Source: Pseudomonadota bacterium (lineage in GTDB: Bacteria > Pseudomonadota > Gammaproteobacteria > Steroidobacterales > Steroidobacteraceae). Taken from it: DNA of 64,000 nucleotides. The DNA lies in NCBI GenBank assembly GCA_021851405.1, contig JAJZDW010000017.1:1-64000 (forward strand). Reading direction: 5' to 3'. Positions 56,701-64,000 of the stretch are shown piece by piece (within the stretch, counting starts at the first letter, position 1; each line of letters begins with the position of its first letter). A program made the position numbers and the translations under genes. The notes under the pieces were generated by a model. The model was given only the letters and a program-made list of their open reading frames with translations. It had not been told where the DNA came from and searched no databases.

Positions 56701-57822
56701 ATGCACAAGCCGACGCTGGCCGATCTGGTCAATGCACTCCGCTCGGCGCGGAACAACGGCGAGCGCCCGTTTGAGGAGGCGCCCTTCGAGGCATTACTTT
56801 CGCACATCGCGTTACGCGACACGGCGCCCTTTTATACCATCATCAACAAGGCGCATCATCGGCTGCATGAAATCACGCCTTTCGATGCGGCACAGGTCTC
56901 GGAGGTCTTCGACCAGATTGACCGACTGTTGCGAAGCTGCGCCGCAGCATATGCGCGTTTCATGGGACGACTCACCCGTGAGGACAGGGACCTTTTCCTC
57001 GTTGACACGCCGCCCGCCCCTGCGCCGGTGATGCTTGCTAAAAATCCAATGCCTTTGCTTGGTGAAGTGAGCGCGCGGAGCAGCGCGAATGTGCTGGCCC
57101 TGGCGAACCAGGGCGAGACTTACGACCTGAGCGATCTTGGTGTGGTGGCGCTGTATGGGGTCAGGTCGCCGGGGTTGGGTTCCTTCGCCCTTCAGGGACA
57201 GGTGGTCATCGTATCGCTCGAACGGGAGGCCGGCGATGGCGATCCAGTGGTTGCGCTAAGCGGTGGAAAAATTTACATCCGCCGACTGTTAGGGGATCGG
57301 CGCGATCCCTCTCGTGTTGTTCTTGCCTGCGACCGGACGGGAACTGAGAGAGTCCCGCCGACTGTGATGCTACCAAGGGCAAGGACGCGGCTGCTGCCAA
57401 TCGTTGGTGTTCTGTATGATCAGGAAAGCTTCGGCGGGAAAGAAGAAGCCTGCCCTATCGACGCAAGCAAGATCCTGAATAGGCACCTTGTGGTGGCCCG
57501 CGTCACAGATGATAGCGGCTATCCGATCATCCGGAGCGGCGACATCGTACTGCTCGAAGCCGTAAAGAGTCTGGCCGCCGATGAAGTCGCACGCCTTGAG
57601 GATAGAATTGTTGTGAGCACGGTCGGCGGGCCAGGCGACAGCTTCGCCTACCTTAAGCGCCTAGGAGGAGAGATCGCTCCTAGCATACGTATTCTGGAAA
57701 ATGTGGGGATTAAGGGAAGTGCGTTGGCGGTCGCAATGAATGCAGACGCGGCCCGTGGGAGTATTCAGGTCCTGCAAATGCTCTGGCGAGTGCACGGTAC
57801 ACTACGTCAACAGAAAAAGTAG
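53797..57822 (+). CDS. Rad50/SMC-like ATPase with C-terminal LexA/S24-like domain
   Basis: A 1341-residue protein. Residues about 100-320 begin an ABC-type ATPase head with Walker A G146-FNGAGKT. A helical region (about 320-780) has one CPVCG motif (503-507) like half of a zinc hook. The other head half has Walker B CMLLDDPQTHFD (843-854) and a VITSND switch. Residues about 1105-1310 contain two tandem LexA/S24-like units. The second keeps a Ser (S1240, DSGYPIIRSGD) and Lys (K1287, YLKRL) at the catalytic positions; the first has Arg instead of Lys. It starts at GTG 53797. Base composition is less GC-rich than in neighbours. It is upstream of a BREX locus but in its own unit. No named system is recognised; motif assignments are by eye. 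Confidence 0.75.
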   Translation: MSNEEPSDSGTISLTPINLVDCGLEDLAFALVAGQPVATPTGGEPFVLRNDDTRRILSHYVRHRDLWPRAKAVQAREIEDILKALAGEAPAPKVTKSPATTPKRLWRLIRLEAHRFAGLHRHCGAKGEDPEDFALDFECDITLISGFNGAGKTALQNVIIWCLTGKALRSQHMPDDVHEPMEVYRTAADGEEESHGESPGFALPPIVPIPSDAELEALREQPRIDTWAQLTFQSDGSNDICVVRRTLSMSGRGRIGMSVTGLENLGISDVAIEAGTLMPGIAAHMRFDEKTTFTQAVAQLTGLKPLEDLGRRSKRVVKRLRTEERKKSEAEAAQKLAEVKSKRQTITDGWSTQPDLGDPANVVAPDEEVREDQSKNSIAEARKWLEEKKKRLESATETILGQALQLVSRQDVENTLQQLGAAADLLKPAALGALPSVAVIKSLRVVDDGDICAATSLIEEMVSRAAAVAERRRNKREAARWQLYAKIAAWHREHHDGADLENCPVCGTDLEKVPPDALVDKSVKEALRLCAEADADAAKGAEQWEQDAAREFLERLPERLRAFADKASPASLLQIYRKAYLEELLADPTFGGRLQTLKRNAATLWVESVAAVAVPAMPPVTAVKWPDEFKDGTLVRRVANVAQAIRLSMHRSATADVLKKLVERYIGAQRQPETRGSGSSGTGQTQPDKLPLRDQIETLRLFVDNTAPIVSLLRQLAELEATRAQYATLMAKLGLIDRAANAMQGFEGFEDLVFQQVAGLIQILDRGTKEWLDRIYKPHFRGGPSYSGFDATEEKGIGLRAGIGDMQVPAHKVMNSSLLRACVWAFVFSLWERVRSNIGGIDCMLLDDPQTHFDPINAENLAAAIPQMPVHGMRPVITSNDYRFLAAIKDKLPRQSAGVPSSHTLAINPISSSRLTAAVSPAAEKIFELQRDWQADDNNPDKAQQFVRTVRLYVENRLWDLLATDPMVMHKPTLADLVNALRSARNNGERPFEEAPFEALLSHIALRDTAPFYTIINKAHHRLHEITPFDAAQVSEVFDQIDRLLRSCAAAYARFMGRLTREDRDLFLVDTPPAPAPVMLAKNPMPLLGEVSARSSANVLALANQGETYDLSDLGVVALYGVRSPGLGSFALQGQVVIVSLEREAGDGDPVVALSGGKIYIRRLLGDRRDPSRVVLACDRTGTERVPPTVMLPRARTRLLPIVGVLYDQESFGGKEEACPIDASKILNRHLVVARVTDDSGYPIIRSGDIVLLEAVKSLAADEVARLEDRIVVSTVGGPGDSFAYLKRLGGEIAPSIRILENVGIKGSALAVAMNADAARGSIQVLQMLWRVHGTLRQQKK

Positions 57823-58175
57823 CCATCTTAGCGTTCGCGCTCGACCCCCGATACCGCTGTGATGGACGAAGCCTGCTTGGCCGGCAGCGGCCGTCACGGC
57901 TGGGGACTCACTGCCTCTCCCAGAGCGTGGCCGCGGTAATAGCGGCGCAATCCGGCCGCAGGTCGGGCGCGCCCAGCATTCGGAATAGCGTCTGTCGTGC
58001 CGCCGATGTCGAAGCCACAGTCGGGCCGGGTCGCACTCTCGCCCACGTGCTCGGCACGAACCCGCGATGATAGGCGATAACCGATTTTATCCGACTCTTG
58101 CCAGATCCTCCCCGCCAGAATACCCTTGCTCATTCCGTATTGGCGTAGGCTGCGCAATTGGGGGAAGACATTCCA
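57823..58175. other. Intergenic region before the BREX locus
   Basis: About 350 bases between the large ATPase and the HTH-brxE operon. It probably holds the BREX promoter; GATAA and TTATC (58076-58080 and 58087-58091) form a small inverted repeat that could be an operator, but this is weak. No convincing terminator or gene was found; open frames here, including a long minus-strand frame across brxE's upstream regulator, lack any family signal. Confidence 0.4.
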
Positions 58176-58379
58176 TTGGCTGAGCCATGGGCCTCGGTCG
58201 AAGAGGTCGCCAAGCACCTCGGGGTCGCCAAGGATTCCGTATATCGCTGGATCGACCACCGCGGTCTTCCGGCCCATAAGATTGGCCGCCTCTGGAAATT
58301 CAAGCTCTCGGAGGTAGATCACTGGGTCCGGGCCGGTGGCGCGGATGCTCAGGATGGTGGAAAGGACACCGCGCAATGA
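58176..58379 (+). CDS. Excisionase-like helix-turn-helix regulator of the BREX operon
   Basis: A 67-residue MerR/excisionase-type DNA-binding protein (WASVEEVAKHLGVAKDSVYRW, then GLPAHKIGRLWKFKLSEVDHWV), nearly the whole protein being the wing-HTH. It probably regulates or nucleates control of the downstream operon. TTG 58176 is chosen because a GGGGGA lies about 10 bases upstream and the protein then opens AEPWASVEEV; an alternative TTG at 58158 would add 6 residues. The stop overlaps brxE as ATGA. This differs from the WYL-type BrxR regulators of type 1 BREX systems. Confidence 0.8.
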   Translation: MAEPWASVEEVAKHLGVAKDSVYRWIDHRGLPAHKIGRLWKFKLSEVDHWVRAGGADAQDGGKDTAQ

Positions 58380-58939
58380 GTCCCCCAATTGACCTCGATC
58401 GTCTGCTCAAGCTCCGCCTCGTGATTGGCCGCTTCGGCGAAATGGACCTCGCTGGCTGGTGGAATACGAGGGAACAGCTCGGCGCTCTCGGCGCCGACGT
58501 CCTCTCCCGCGGCTTCCCTCGCACACATCATTTCGCGCAGGCGCGCAGCGTCTTCGCCGTCGCAGCTCACCGCTGCGCGGAGGTCTTCGATCCGCTTCAG
58601 TGCGTGACGCTCTGGCGCCTCCCGGAAGAGATCGAGGAACAGTTCGACACGCAATGGGAGCACTGGCTGGATTATGCGGCCGACTGGCACCCTTTCTTCA
58701 AGCAGCTCGAATCTCTACCGGGAACCGATCTCGCCGCGATCCTCAAGTCCTTGGAACTGGTCGACGGCCGGGACCTCGAATCCTTCGCACGCCTGCGCCG
58801 TTCGGCCGAGGGGCGCGCCGTGCCATTGCCCGGGGTATTCGCCTCGACGGACGCGGACGTGACGCTGCTCGCCCTCGGTTTTGCACGCGCCGAGAAAGGC
58901 GCGCTGGCGGTTCCCTATGCGCGCAAGGGGGGAGCATGA
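58376..58939 (+). CDS. brxE: BrxE, BREX type 6 component
   Basis: A 187-residue protein that I assign to BrxE by its opening LLKLRLVIGRFGEMDLAGWW and by its position just upstream of brxA and brxB. BrxE is the hallmark of type 6 BREX; its function is not known. No catalytic motif is visible; the protein is mostly helical. It overlaps the HTH gene (ATGA) and brxA (ATGA), so the first four genes are translated as one coupled unit. Confidence 0.82.
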   Translation: MSPPIDLDRLLKLRLVIGRFGEMDLAGWWNTREQLGALGADVLSRGFPRTHHFAQARSVFAVAAHRCAEVFDPLQCVTLWRLPEEIEEQFDTQWEHWLDYAADWHPFFKQLESLPGTDLAAILKSLELVDGRDLESFARLRRSAEGRAVPLPGVFASTDADVTLLALGFARAEKGALAVPYARKGGA

Positions 58940-59721
58940 AATCCCCTTCCCGCGCGCGCGTTGCTTCGTCCTTCACGATCGTCAAAGGCGCACTGATCAA
59001 TGAAACCTATGCGGTCCTCGCCGCGTGGGATTTGACCCGATCGAAGCGCGAGAACCTCGATCGGCTTCGCCGGGAAAATTTCGTCGGTGCACGCACGGCT
59101 ACCTGGCTTCGGGATCTCGCCAAGGTGCTCAACCGACGCTTGGAGCCCGAGGGGCGCGACCGGGCTCTGGTGATGCTCGCCCAGAGAGGCTGCGATTTGC
59201 TCGAGTGGAAGCCCATCCTCCTCTGGCACATCACCCGCGATGAATTCCTGTTGCGCGACTTCCTGCAGAACTGGCTGTTTCCCGCCTACGATTCGGGCGT
59301 CTCGCGCGTAAACCCGGCCGAGGTCCGAGAGTACCTCCGCGGCACGGCCAAGCGCGGCGGGGTAACTGAGCACGCCTGGTCGGAGACGACCCTGGAGCGG
59401 GTCGCGGCGGGACTGTTGAAGATGGCTGTCGAGTTCGGCCTGCTGCGCGGCAAGGCCGTCAAGACGTTCAATGCCTATTCTCTGCCGGAGCGCAGCTTCC
59501 TTTATTTGCTACACGTGCTGCGCGAGACACACCCCAACCCTCGCCAGATCATCGAAGCGCCCGAGTGGCGCATGTACCTCATGCGCCCCGGCGACGTCGA
59601 GCATGAGATTCTGCGCCTGCATCAGTTCCATAAACTCGACTACCAGGTGGCAGGGAGCCTCGCGCAGATGAAGCTTCCCTGCGCCACCTCGGCCCAGTAC
59701 GCGGAGCGCATGGTGGCATGA
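58936..59721 (+). CDS. brxA: BrxA, BREX phage-resistance protein (DUF1819)
   Basis: A 261-residue protein of the DUF1819/BrxA family, a winged-helix-rich, NusB-like DNA-binding protein in BREX systems. Recognisable blocks are FTIVKGALINETY at the N-terminus, the RENFVGARTATW segment, and LLWHITRDEFLLRDFLQNWLFPAYDSG. The upstream in-frame extension lies in brxE. Overlaps with brxE and brxB are 4 bases each (ATGA). Its role in BREX exclusion is established for relatives, not shown here. Confidence 0.92.
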   Translation: MKSPSRARVASSFTIVKGALINETYAVLAAWDLTRSKRENLDRLRRENFVGARTATWLRDLAKVLNRRLEPEGRDRALVMLAQRGCDLLEWKPILLWHITRDEFLLRDFLQNWLFPAYDSGVSRVNPAEVREYLRGTAKRGGVTEHAWSETTLERVAAGLLKMAVEFGLLRGKAVKTFNAYSLPERSFLYLLHVLRETHPNPRQIIEAPEWRMYLMRPGDVEHEILRLHQFHKLDYQVAGSLAQMKLPCATSAQYAERMVA

Positions 59722-60293
59722 GCGACTTCGAGCAGCGCCTCAAAGAACGTCTCGAGCCCGATCTCTCGATCGACGACCCGAGGGAACGCATCAGCACCTA
59801 TCACGACATGCCTTATGCGCTCTTCCGCTACGACCCGAGCGAGGAGTTCGAGCTGCGGCGACAGGTCACGATGCTCGAGACCCGCCTCACCGGCAAGGGC
59901 AAGCGGATTACGCGCATCTCGCTCGCAGAATGCCTCGATGAGGCCATGCGCTCGCAACGGCCGCTCGAGGAGTGGTACGCGGCCGAACGCGAACAGGGTG
60001 CGGCCACGATCATCCAGACGCTGCACGCTGTGTTATCCGAATACTCCCCGCTCGTTGACCTCGTGGCAGCGCGCATGCCGAGCGATCCCGATCCTCGGCG
60101 TGACATCGTATTCATCCTGAGAGCGGGCGTGCTCTTTCTAGCCTACCGCACGTTCTCCCTGCCGGAGCAGCTCCAGGGAAGGGTCTCCGTGCCCACGATT
60201 CTCTTCTATCCCGGGGATCTCGAAGGCGCCGCGGGCCTGCGCTTCATGGGTGAGCTGCAGGCCGAGCATAACTATCGCGCGAAGATCTACTGA
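59718..60293 (+). CDS. brxB: BrxB, BREX protein (DUF1788)
   Basis: A 191-residue member of the DUF1788/BrxB family. Family blocks are visible: MPYALFRYDP near the N-terminus, RITRISLAECLDEAM, then RRDIVFILRAGVLFLAYRTFSL and VPTILFYPGDLEGAAGLRFMG. It is required for BREX in characterised systems but its biochemical role is unclear. It overlaps brxA by 4 bases and is separated from brxC by 28 bases. Confidence 0.92.
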   Translation: MSDFEQRLKERLEPDLSIDDPRERISTYHDMPYALFRYDPSEEFELRRQVTMLETRLTGKGKRITRISLAECLDEAMRSQRPLEEWYAAEREQGAATIIQTLHAVLSEYSPLVDLVAARMPSDPDPRRDIVFILRAGVLFLAYRTFSLPEQLQGRVSVPTILFYPGDLEGAAGLRFMGELQAEHNYRAKIY

Positions 60294-60321
60294 TGAGCCG
60301 TACTGCAAGAGCGTGGCACCG

Positions 60322-63300
60322 ATGACAGCCTCAAAGCGGATCGAAACCCTCTTTGCCCACAATATTCGGCGGCGCATCGAGGAGGTCATCAAAGTCGATC
60401 AAAACGACGAGGACGTGATCCGCGCCGAGATCGATGAGTACGTGGTGACGGAGTCGATTCGAAAGTTCTATACGGAGGTCCTGGAGTCCTACAGTGAGAC
60501 GCCGAACAAGCCCCACGAAGGCATCGCCGTCTGGGTGTCCGGGTTCTTCGGCTCCGGCAAGTCGAGCTTCGCGAAGATGCTGGGGCTCGCGGTCGAGAAT
60601 CGCACCATCGCCGGTGAGCCCGCGGCGGAGCGGTTCGCGGCTCAGGCGCGCGATCAGAAGTTGTCGGTGCTGCTCAAGACCATCAACGAGAAGATCCCGA
60701 CCCATGCCGTGATCTTCGATGTCTCCACCGATCGCGGCATCCGCAGCGGCAATCAGACGCTCACCGAGATCATGTACGGGCTTTTCCTGCGCAGCCTCGG
60801 CTATGCAAAGGACCTCGACCTTTCCGAGCTCGAGATCAGCCTCGAGGAGCGCGGCGAACTCGCGCGGTTCGAGGACGAGTACCGCAAGCTCTTCCAGAAG
60901 GACTGGTCGCGGGAGAAGGACAAGGTCGCCTTTGCGCTGAGTGAAGCCAGCCGCGTCATGCACGAGCTCGACCCCGCCACCTACACGCAGGCAGACTCCT
61001 GGGTGCAGGCGGTCAAGAACAAGGCCGACATCACCCCGCGGAAGCTCGCGGAACGCGCCGGCGAGCTCATGAAGCGGCGCAAGCCGGGACATTCGCTGAT
61101 GTTCGTCGTCGATGAGGTCGGGCAGTTCGTCGCGCGTGACGTGCAGAAGATGCTCGATCTGCAGGCCATTGTGCAGAACCTGGGCGTCCGGGGCCGCGGC
61201 AAATACTGGGTAGTCGTCACCTCGCAGGAAAAACTCAACGAGATCGTGAGCGCGCTCGACGATCGCAAGATCGAGCTGCAGCGCCTGATGGACCGATTCC
61301 CACTGCAGGTGCACCTCGAGCCATCCGACATCTCGGAAGTCACGAGCCGCCGGGTGCTCACCAAGAAGGCCGAGGCGGAGGAGCGACTCGGGGCGCTGTT
61401 CGATGAGCACAGCGGGAGCATTAGGACCCACACGCGACTGACCGCCGCCATCAAGATGCCCGAGCTTACCCGCCAGGGTTTCATCGATCTCTATCCGCTG
61501 CTTCCGTACCAGATCGATCTCATCATCCAGATCGTCTCGGGGATGCGCACGCAGGGGGGCGCCAGCCGGCACGTCGGTGGTGCCAATCGCACGATCATCA
61601 AGCTGGCCCAGCAGCTGCTCGTGAACCAGGCAGTGGATCTTGCCGCCTCTCCGGTCGGGGCCTTGGCGCGCCTCGATCAGGTCTACGACCTCATCGACAG
61701 CAACATCGGCTCAGAGATCCGCGCGAAAATCGGCGCAATTTCGAAACAGCTCCGTCATCCCGTCACACCGGCCGTGGCGAAGGTAATCTGCCTGCTGCAA
61801 TACGTGAAGAGCGTGCATTGCACGGCCGAGAACATCGCCGCCGCGCTCTATCCGAGCGTGGGAGCCGAGTCGCAGCTCGCCGCAGTCAAGGAGGCATTGA
61901 GGGAGCTCGAAGCGGCCCACCAAGTCCGCCAGAGCGAAGGTACCTATCGAATCCCGACACCCGCGGAGGACGACTGGGAGCGCCAGCGCAACGGCATGAG
62001 TCCCAAGCCCGCCGACTCGCATCGCCTCTACTCGGAGGTGCTCGCGAGCTTCTGGCAGCCACAGCCTGCCTGCACGTTGTTCGAGGCGAAGACGTTCAAG
62101 GCGGGACTGGCGATCCATGGTCGCGATGCCGTGAGCGGCGATATCCCGTTTCAGTTCTACCTGGCCGACAGCAGCCAGGAATTCGAGAGCCTGGCGGCGG
62201 AGCTGCGCAAGCGCAGCCAGGAGGAGCGGCGGCAGGTCTTCTGGGCCGTGGCACTGACCGATACGATCGACCGGGAGGCAGTGGAACTCTACCGCTCCAA
62301 GGAGATCCTCGCCCGTAAGGAGCGGGAGGCCAAAGGTGAGCAGACCTTGGCGCTCATCACGGACGAGCGGGCCCGCCAGAGGCGCCATCACGAAGAGCTG
62401 CGCCGCCTGCTGCGGCAGGCTTGCCTGACCGGTCGTGCGTATTTCCGGGGCAATGACCGTAGCCCTGCCGACAGTGCGGTCGATGTGAGCAAGACAGCGG
62501 CGGAGATCCTGGGGCTGGCGCTGCCGGAAGTGTTCGATCGCTTCAAGGAAGCGGCCGCCAAGGGACCTGAGGTCAAGAAGGGCCTCGATGCCCTCTACAC
62601 CGCGGAGAGCCTCCAGGGCCTCCCGTCCGTCTTTACGGACCTCAGACTGCTGCGCGACGAGCGAGGCAAGCCCGTCTTCTCTATCGAGAGCGGACCGCTG
62701 AAGGAAGTCCTCGATCGCATCGAGGCGCGCGCCAATTACGGCGAAACGGCGAGTGGGCGGCACATCGCGGACGAGCTTGGGAGAGAACCGTTCGGCTGGG
62801 ACTTCGACGTAGTGCGCCTTCTCATCCTTTCACTCCTGAGAGCCGGGCGAATCGAGGCGATCAGCAAGGGTCAGACGCTCGACACCGCGACTGGTCTCGA
62901 GGCGCGCGAGACGTTCTCGAACAACAACCTCTTTCGCCAAGCGTCCTTCCGCCCAAAGCGCGGCATCGAGTTCGCGGAACTCGCCCGCGCCCGGCAGTCA
63001 TTTAAGGAAACCTTCGGGAACGAGGTCCGAGAGATCACCGCGAGCACCATCGCCGCACAGCTGCGCGAAGAGATCGCGCGCCGAGAGGATGCGATGTCGA
63101 CAGTGCTCTCGATACTCACCACCCACCGCCTTCCTGGCCTTACCGGGATTGAGGCCGCGCTCGGGCAGATGAAAGCGATTCTGCGCGGCTCGGACGAGAG
63201 CGCGATCTCCACATTCAACACCTCCCACCGCACGATCCAGGAAGCGGTTCAGCGGGCTGCGGAACTCGAGCAGGCGCTCACGGAACCGCGATTGCACGAC

Positions 63301-63867
63301 ATCGATCGTGCGCGACAGGCGATCGAGATCGCCTGGCCGTTCCTCAAGGAAGAGCCGGGGATGCCGCCCGCGTTCGCCTCACGGGCCGAGCAGCTCGAAG
63401 AGCTGCTGCGCCGGGAAACGTTCTACCGGGACATCCCGGCCATCGAGCAGCATGCGAGGGCGCTCGAGATCGAATACACGCGCCGATTCGATGATGCCCA
63501 GCAAGCGCGGATCAACGCGTACAAGACAGCCTACGACCAACTGGCCCAGGTCCCAGGCTGGGCTGAGATTCCGGACGAGACGCGCAGGGAGATCGCGGCA
63601 CCACTGCTCGCAGGCAAGGAGCCACTGCCACACGCAGCGCCGATCGCCCTGCTCCGCTCGGAGCGTGATGCCTGTGAAGCCCGACTGAAGAACGCGGTGC
63701 GGCGAGTTCAGGAGATCATCGAGGGAGAGCGGCTCGTAACGGTGCAGGTCCAGTCGTATTTCGGCTCCGGAATTGAAACGGTCGAGCAACTCGATGCCGC
63801 ATTGACCGGTGTGCGCGACGAGTGCACACGGCTGATTGGCGCCGGCAAGAAGGTCGTGCTCTCGTGA
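60322..63867 (+). CDS. brxC: BrxC, BREX P-loop ATPase
   Basis: A 1181-residue AAA-type ATPase of the BrxC/PglY (DUF499-like) family. It opens with IETLFAHNIRRRIEEVIKVD, and Walker A is G74-FFGSGKSS with Lys80. Walker B is FVVDEVGQF with D264/E265, and the sensor region VVVTSQEKL follows. The remaining two-thirds are helical and typical of the family, with long regions around 420-1100. ATG 60322 starts the canonical N-terminus; the earlier in-frame ATG at 60250 overlaps brxB. It overlaps the next gene as GTGA. It should act as the motor protein in BREX modification and phage exclusion. Confidence 0.95.
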   Translation: MTASKRIETLFAHNIRRRIEEVIKVDQNDEDVIRAEIDEYVVTESIRKFYTEVLESYSETPNKPHEGIAVWVSGFFGSGKSSFAKMLGLAVENRTIAGEPAAERFAAQARDQKLSVLLKTINEKIPTHAVIFDVSTDRGIRSGNQTLTEIMYGLFLRSLGYAKDLDLSELEISLEERGELARFEDEYRKLFQKDWSREKDKVAFALSEASRVMHELDPATYTQADSWVQAVKNKADITPRKLAERAGELMKRRKPGHSLMFVVDEVGQFVARDVQKMLDLQAIVQNLGVRGRGKYWVVVTSQEKLNEIVSALDDRKIELQRLMDRFPLQVHLEPSDISEVTSRRVLTKKAEAEERLGALFDEHSGSIRTHTRLTAAIKMPELTRQGFIDLYPLLPYQIDLIIQIVSGMRTQGGASRHVGGANRTIIKLAQQLLVNQAVDLAASPVGALARLDQVYDLIDSNIGSEIRAKIGAISKQLRHPVTPAVAKVICLLQYVKSVHCTAENIAAALYPSVGAESQLAAVKEALRELEAAHQVRQSEGTYRIPTPAEDDWERQRNGMSPKPADSHRLYSEVLASFWQPQPACTLFEAKTFKAGLAIHGRDAVSGDIPFQFYLADSSQEFESLAAELRKRSQEERRQVFWAVALTDTIDREAVELYRSKEILARKEREAKGEQTLALITDERARQRRHHEELRRLLRQACLTGRAYFRGNDRSPADSAVDVSKTAAEILGLALPEVFDRFKEAAAKGPEVKKGLDALYTAESLQGLPSVFTDLRLLRDERGKPVFSIESGPLKEVLDRIEARANYGETASGRHIADELGREPFGWDFDVVRLLILSLLRAGRIEAISKGQTLDTATGLEARETFSNNNLFRQASFRPKRGIEFAELARARQSFKETFGNEVREITASTIAAQLREEIARREDAMSTVLSILTTHRLPGLTGIEAALGQMKAILRGSDESAISTFNTSHRTIQEAVQRAAELEQALTEPRLHDIDRARQAIEIAWPFLKEEPGMPPAFASRAEQLEELLRRETFYRDIPAIEQHARALEIEYTRRFDDAQQARINAYKTAYDQLAQVPGWAEIPDETRREIAAPLLAGKEPLPHAAPIALLRSERDACEARLKNAVRRVQEIIEGERLVTVQVQSYFGSGIETVEQLDAALTGVRDECTRLIGAGKKVVLS

Positions 63868-64000
63868 GTGCTCGAATCGATCTCGAAGAGCTCGCAAAGC
63901 GCGAGAGCGAGCAGACGGAGTGGAAGGAGAGCGTCGCCGACGTCAACGACGTCGTCGCGACGCTGAGCGCCTTCGCGAACGATCTGCAGAACCTGGGCGG
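63864..64000 (+). CDS. AlbA_2-domain (Schlafen-like ATP-binding) gene, 3' end outside window
   Basis: Only the first 45 codons are in the window. They read RIDLEELAKRESEQTEWKE, then VVATLSAFANDLQNLGG, the opening of AlbA_2/Schlafen-type proteins, in which an ExxExK-like acidic patch (here ESEQTEWKE) precedes the catalytic/ATP-binding core. The GTG start overlaps the brxC stop (GTGA), so it is an in-operon BREX gene between brxC and presumably pglX. Many AlbA_2 proteins are accessory regulators or defence nucleases; the specific role here is unknown. Confidence 0.75.
   Translation, partial: MSARIDLEELAKRESEQTEWKESVADVNDVVATLSAFANDLQNLG

Noticed and set aside
53797-57822. The large ATPase as a BREX core component such as PglW, BrxHII or BrxL
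   Set aside because: No kinase, helicase or Lon protease motifs; it is separated from the BREX operon by about 350 bases and its architecture matches none of the BREX proteins I know.
57894-58388. A 164-codon minus-strand frame opposite the BREX regulator
   Set aside because: No similarity to any family I know and it overlaps a well-supported HTH gene fully on the other strand.

Overview
The window is a high-GC chromosomal segment of a gammaproteobacterium. Hda, RNase T, RF3, RimI, a CGFS monothiol glutaredoxin, a homodimeric-type pyruvate dehydrogenase E1 and the purM-purN and RnfB-nth neighbourhoods all fit that class. The arrangement around Hda/DUF2066 and RnfB/nth and the PEP-CTERM protein suggest the Xanthomonadales/Nevskiales/Steroidobacterales side of the class; this placement is inference, not demonstrated.

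Positions 1-48.9 kb are mostly core genome. In order: the 3' end of valS; an AbiE-type toxin-antitoxin pair with a palindromic promoter; the operon pssA - family-4 UDG - rimI - prfC (minus strand); proS and a lytic transglycosylase; an MFS transporter remnant; acylphosphatase and wrbA; DUF2066 - CDP-alcohol transferase - hda; purM - purN - DUF3108; a dCTP deaminase gene interrupted by an intein, next to apbC; a HEAT-repeat Ser/Thr kinase followed by two PilT-family ATPases; metG - rnfB-like - nth - DUF1841; aqpZ and a phenylacetate-CoA ligase; aceE - aceF - lpdA; an M17 peptidase - pyrC - rnt; DUF1289 - grxD; nadC; a P450 plus acyl-AMP ligase/ACP pair divergent from a DUF374 acyltransferase; a GAF-PAS-PAS-GGDEF-EAL protein; an Irr-like Fur regulator; and a PEP-CTERM protein with a good sigma-54 promoter match.

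From tRNA-Thr(CGT) at 48.9 kb to the right edge the content is accessory and looks like a defence island. It holds an AAA ATPase cassette, a degenerate tRNA-Ser-like gene, two overlapping metallophosphoesterases, a RelE/HigB-XRE toxin-antitoxin pair, and a 1341-residue Rad50/SMC-like ATPase whose C-terminus resembles a LexA/S24 peptidase with Ser and Lys in the expected places. It ends with a BREX locus running off the edge: HTH - brxE - brxA - brxB - brxC - AlbA_2-domain gene. The order brxE-A-B-C matches type 6 BREX.

The observations most worth following are the active-site intein in dCTP deaminase, the ATPase-S24 fusion upstream of BREX, the kinase-PilT-PilT cluster, the AbiE promoter/operator, and the Cys-to-Ser change at an iron-sulfur ligand position of the UDG.
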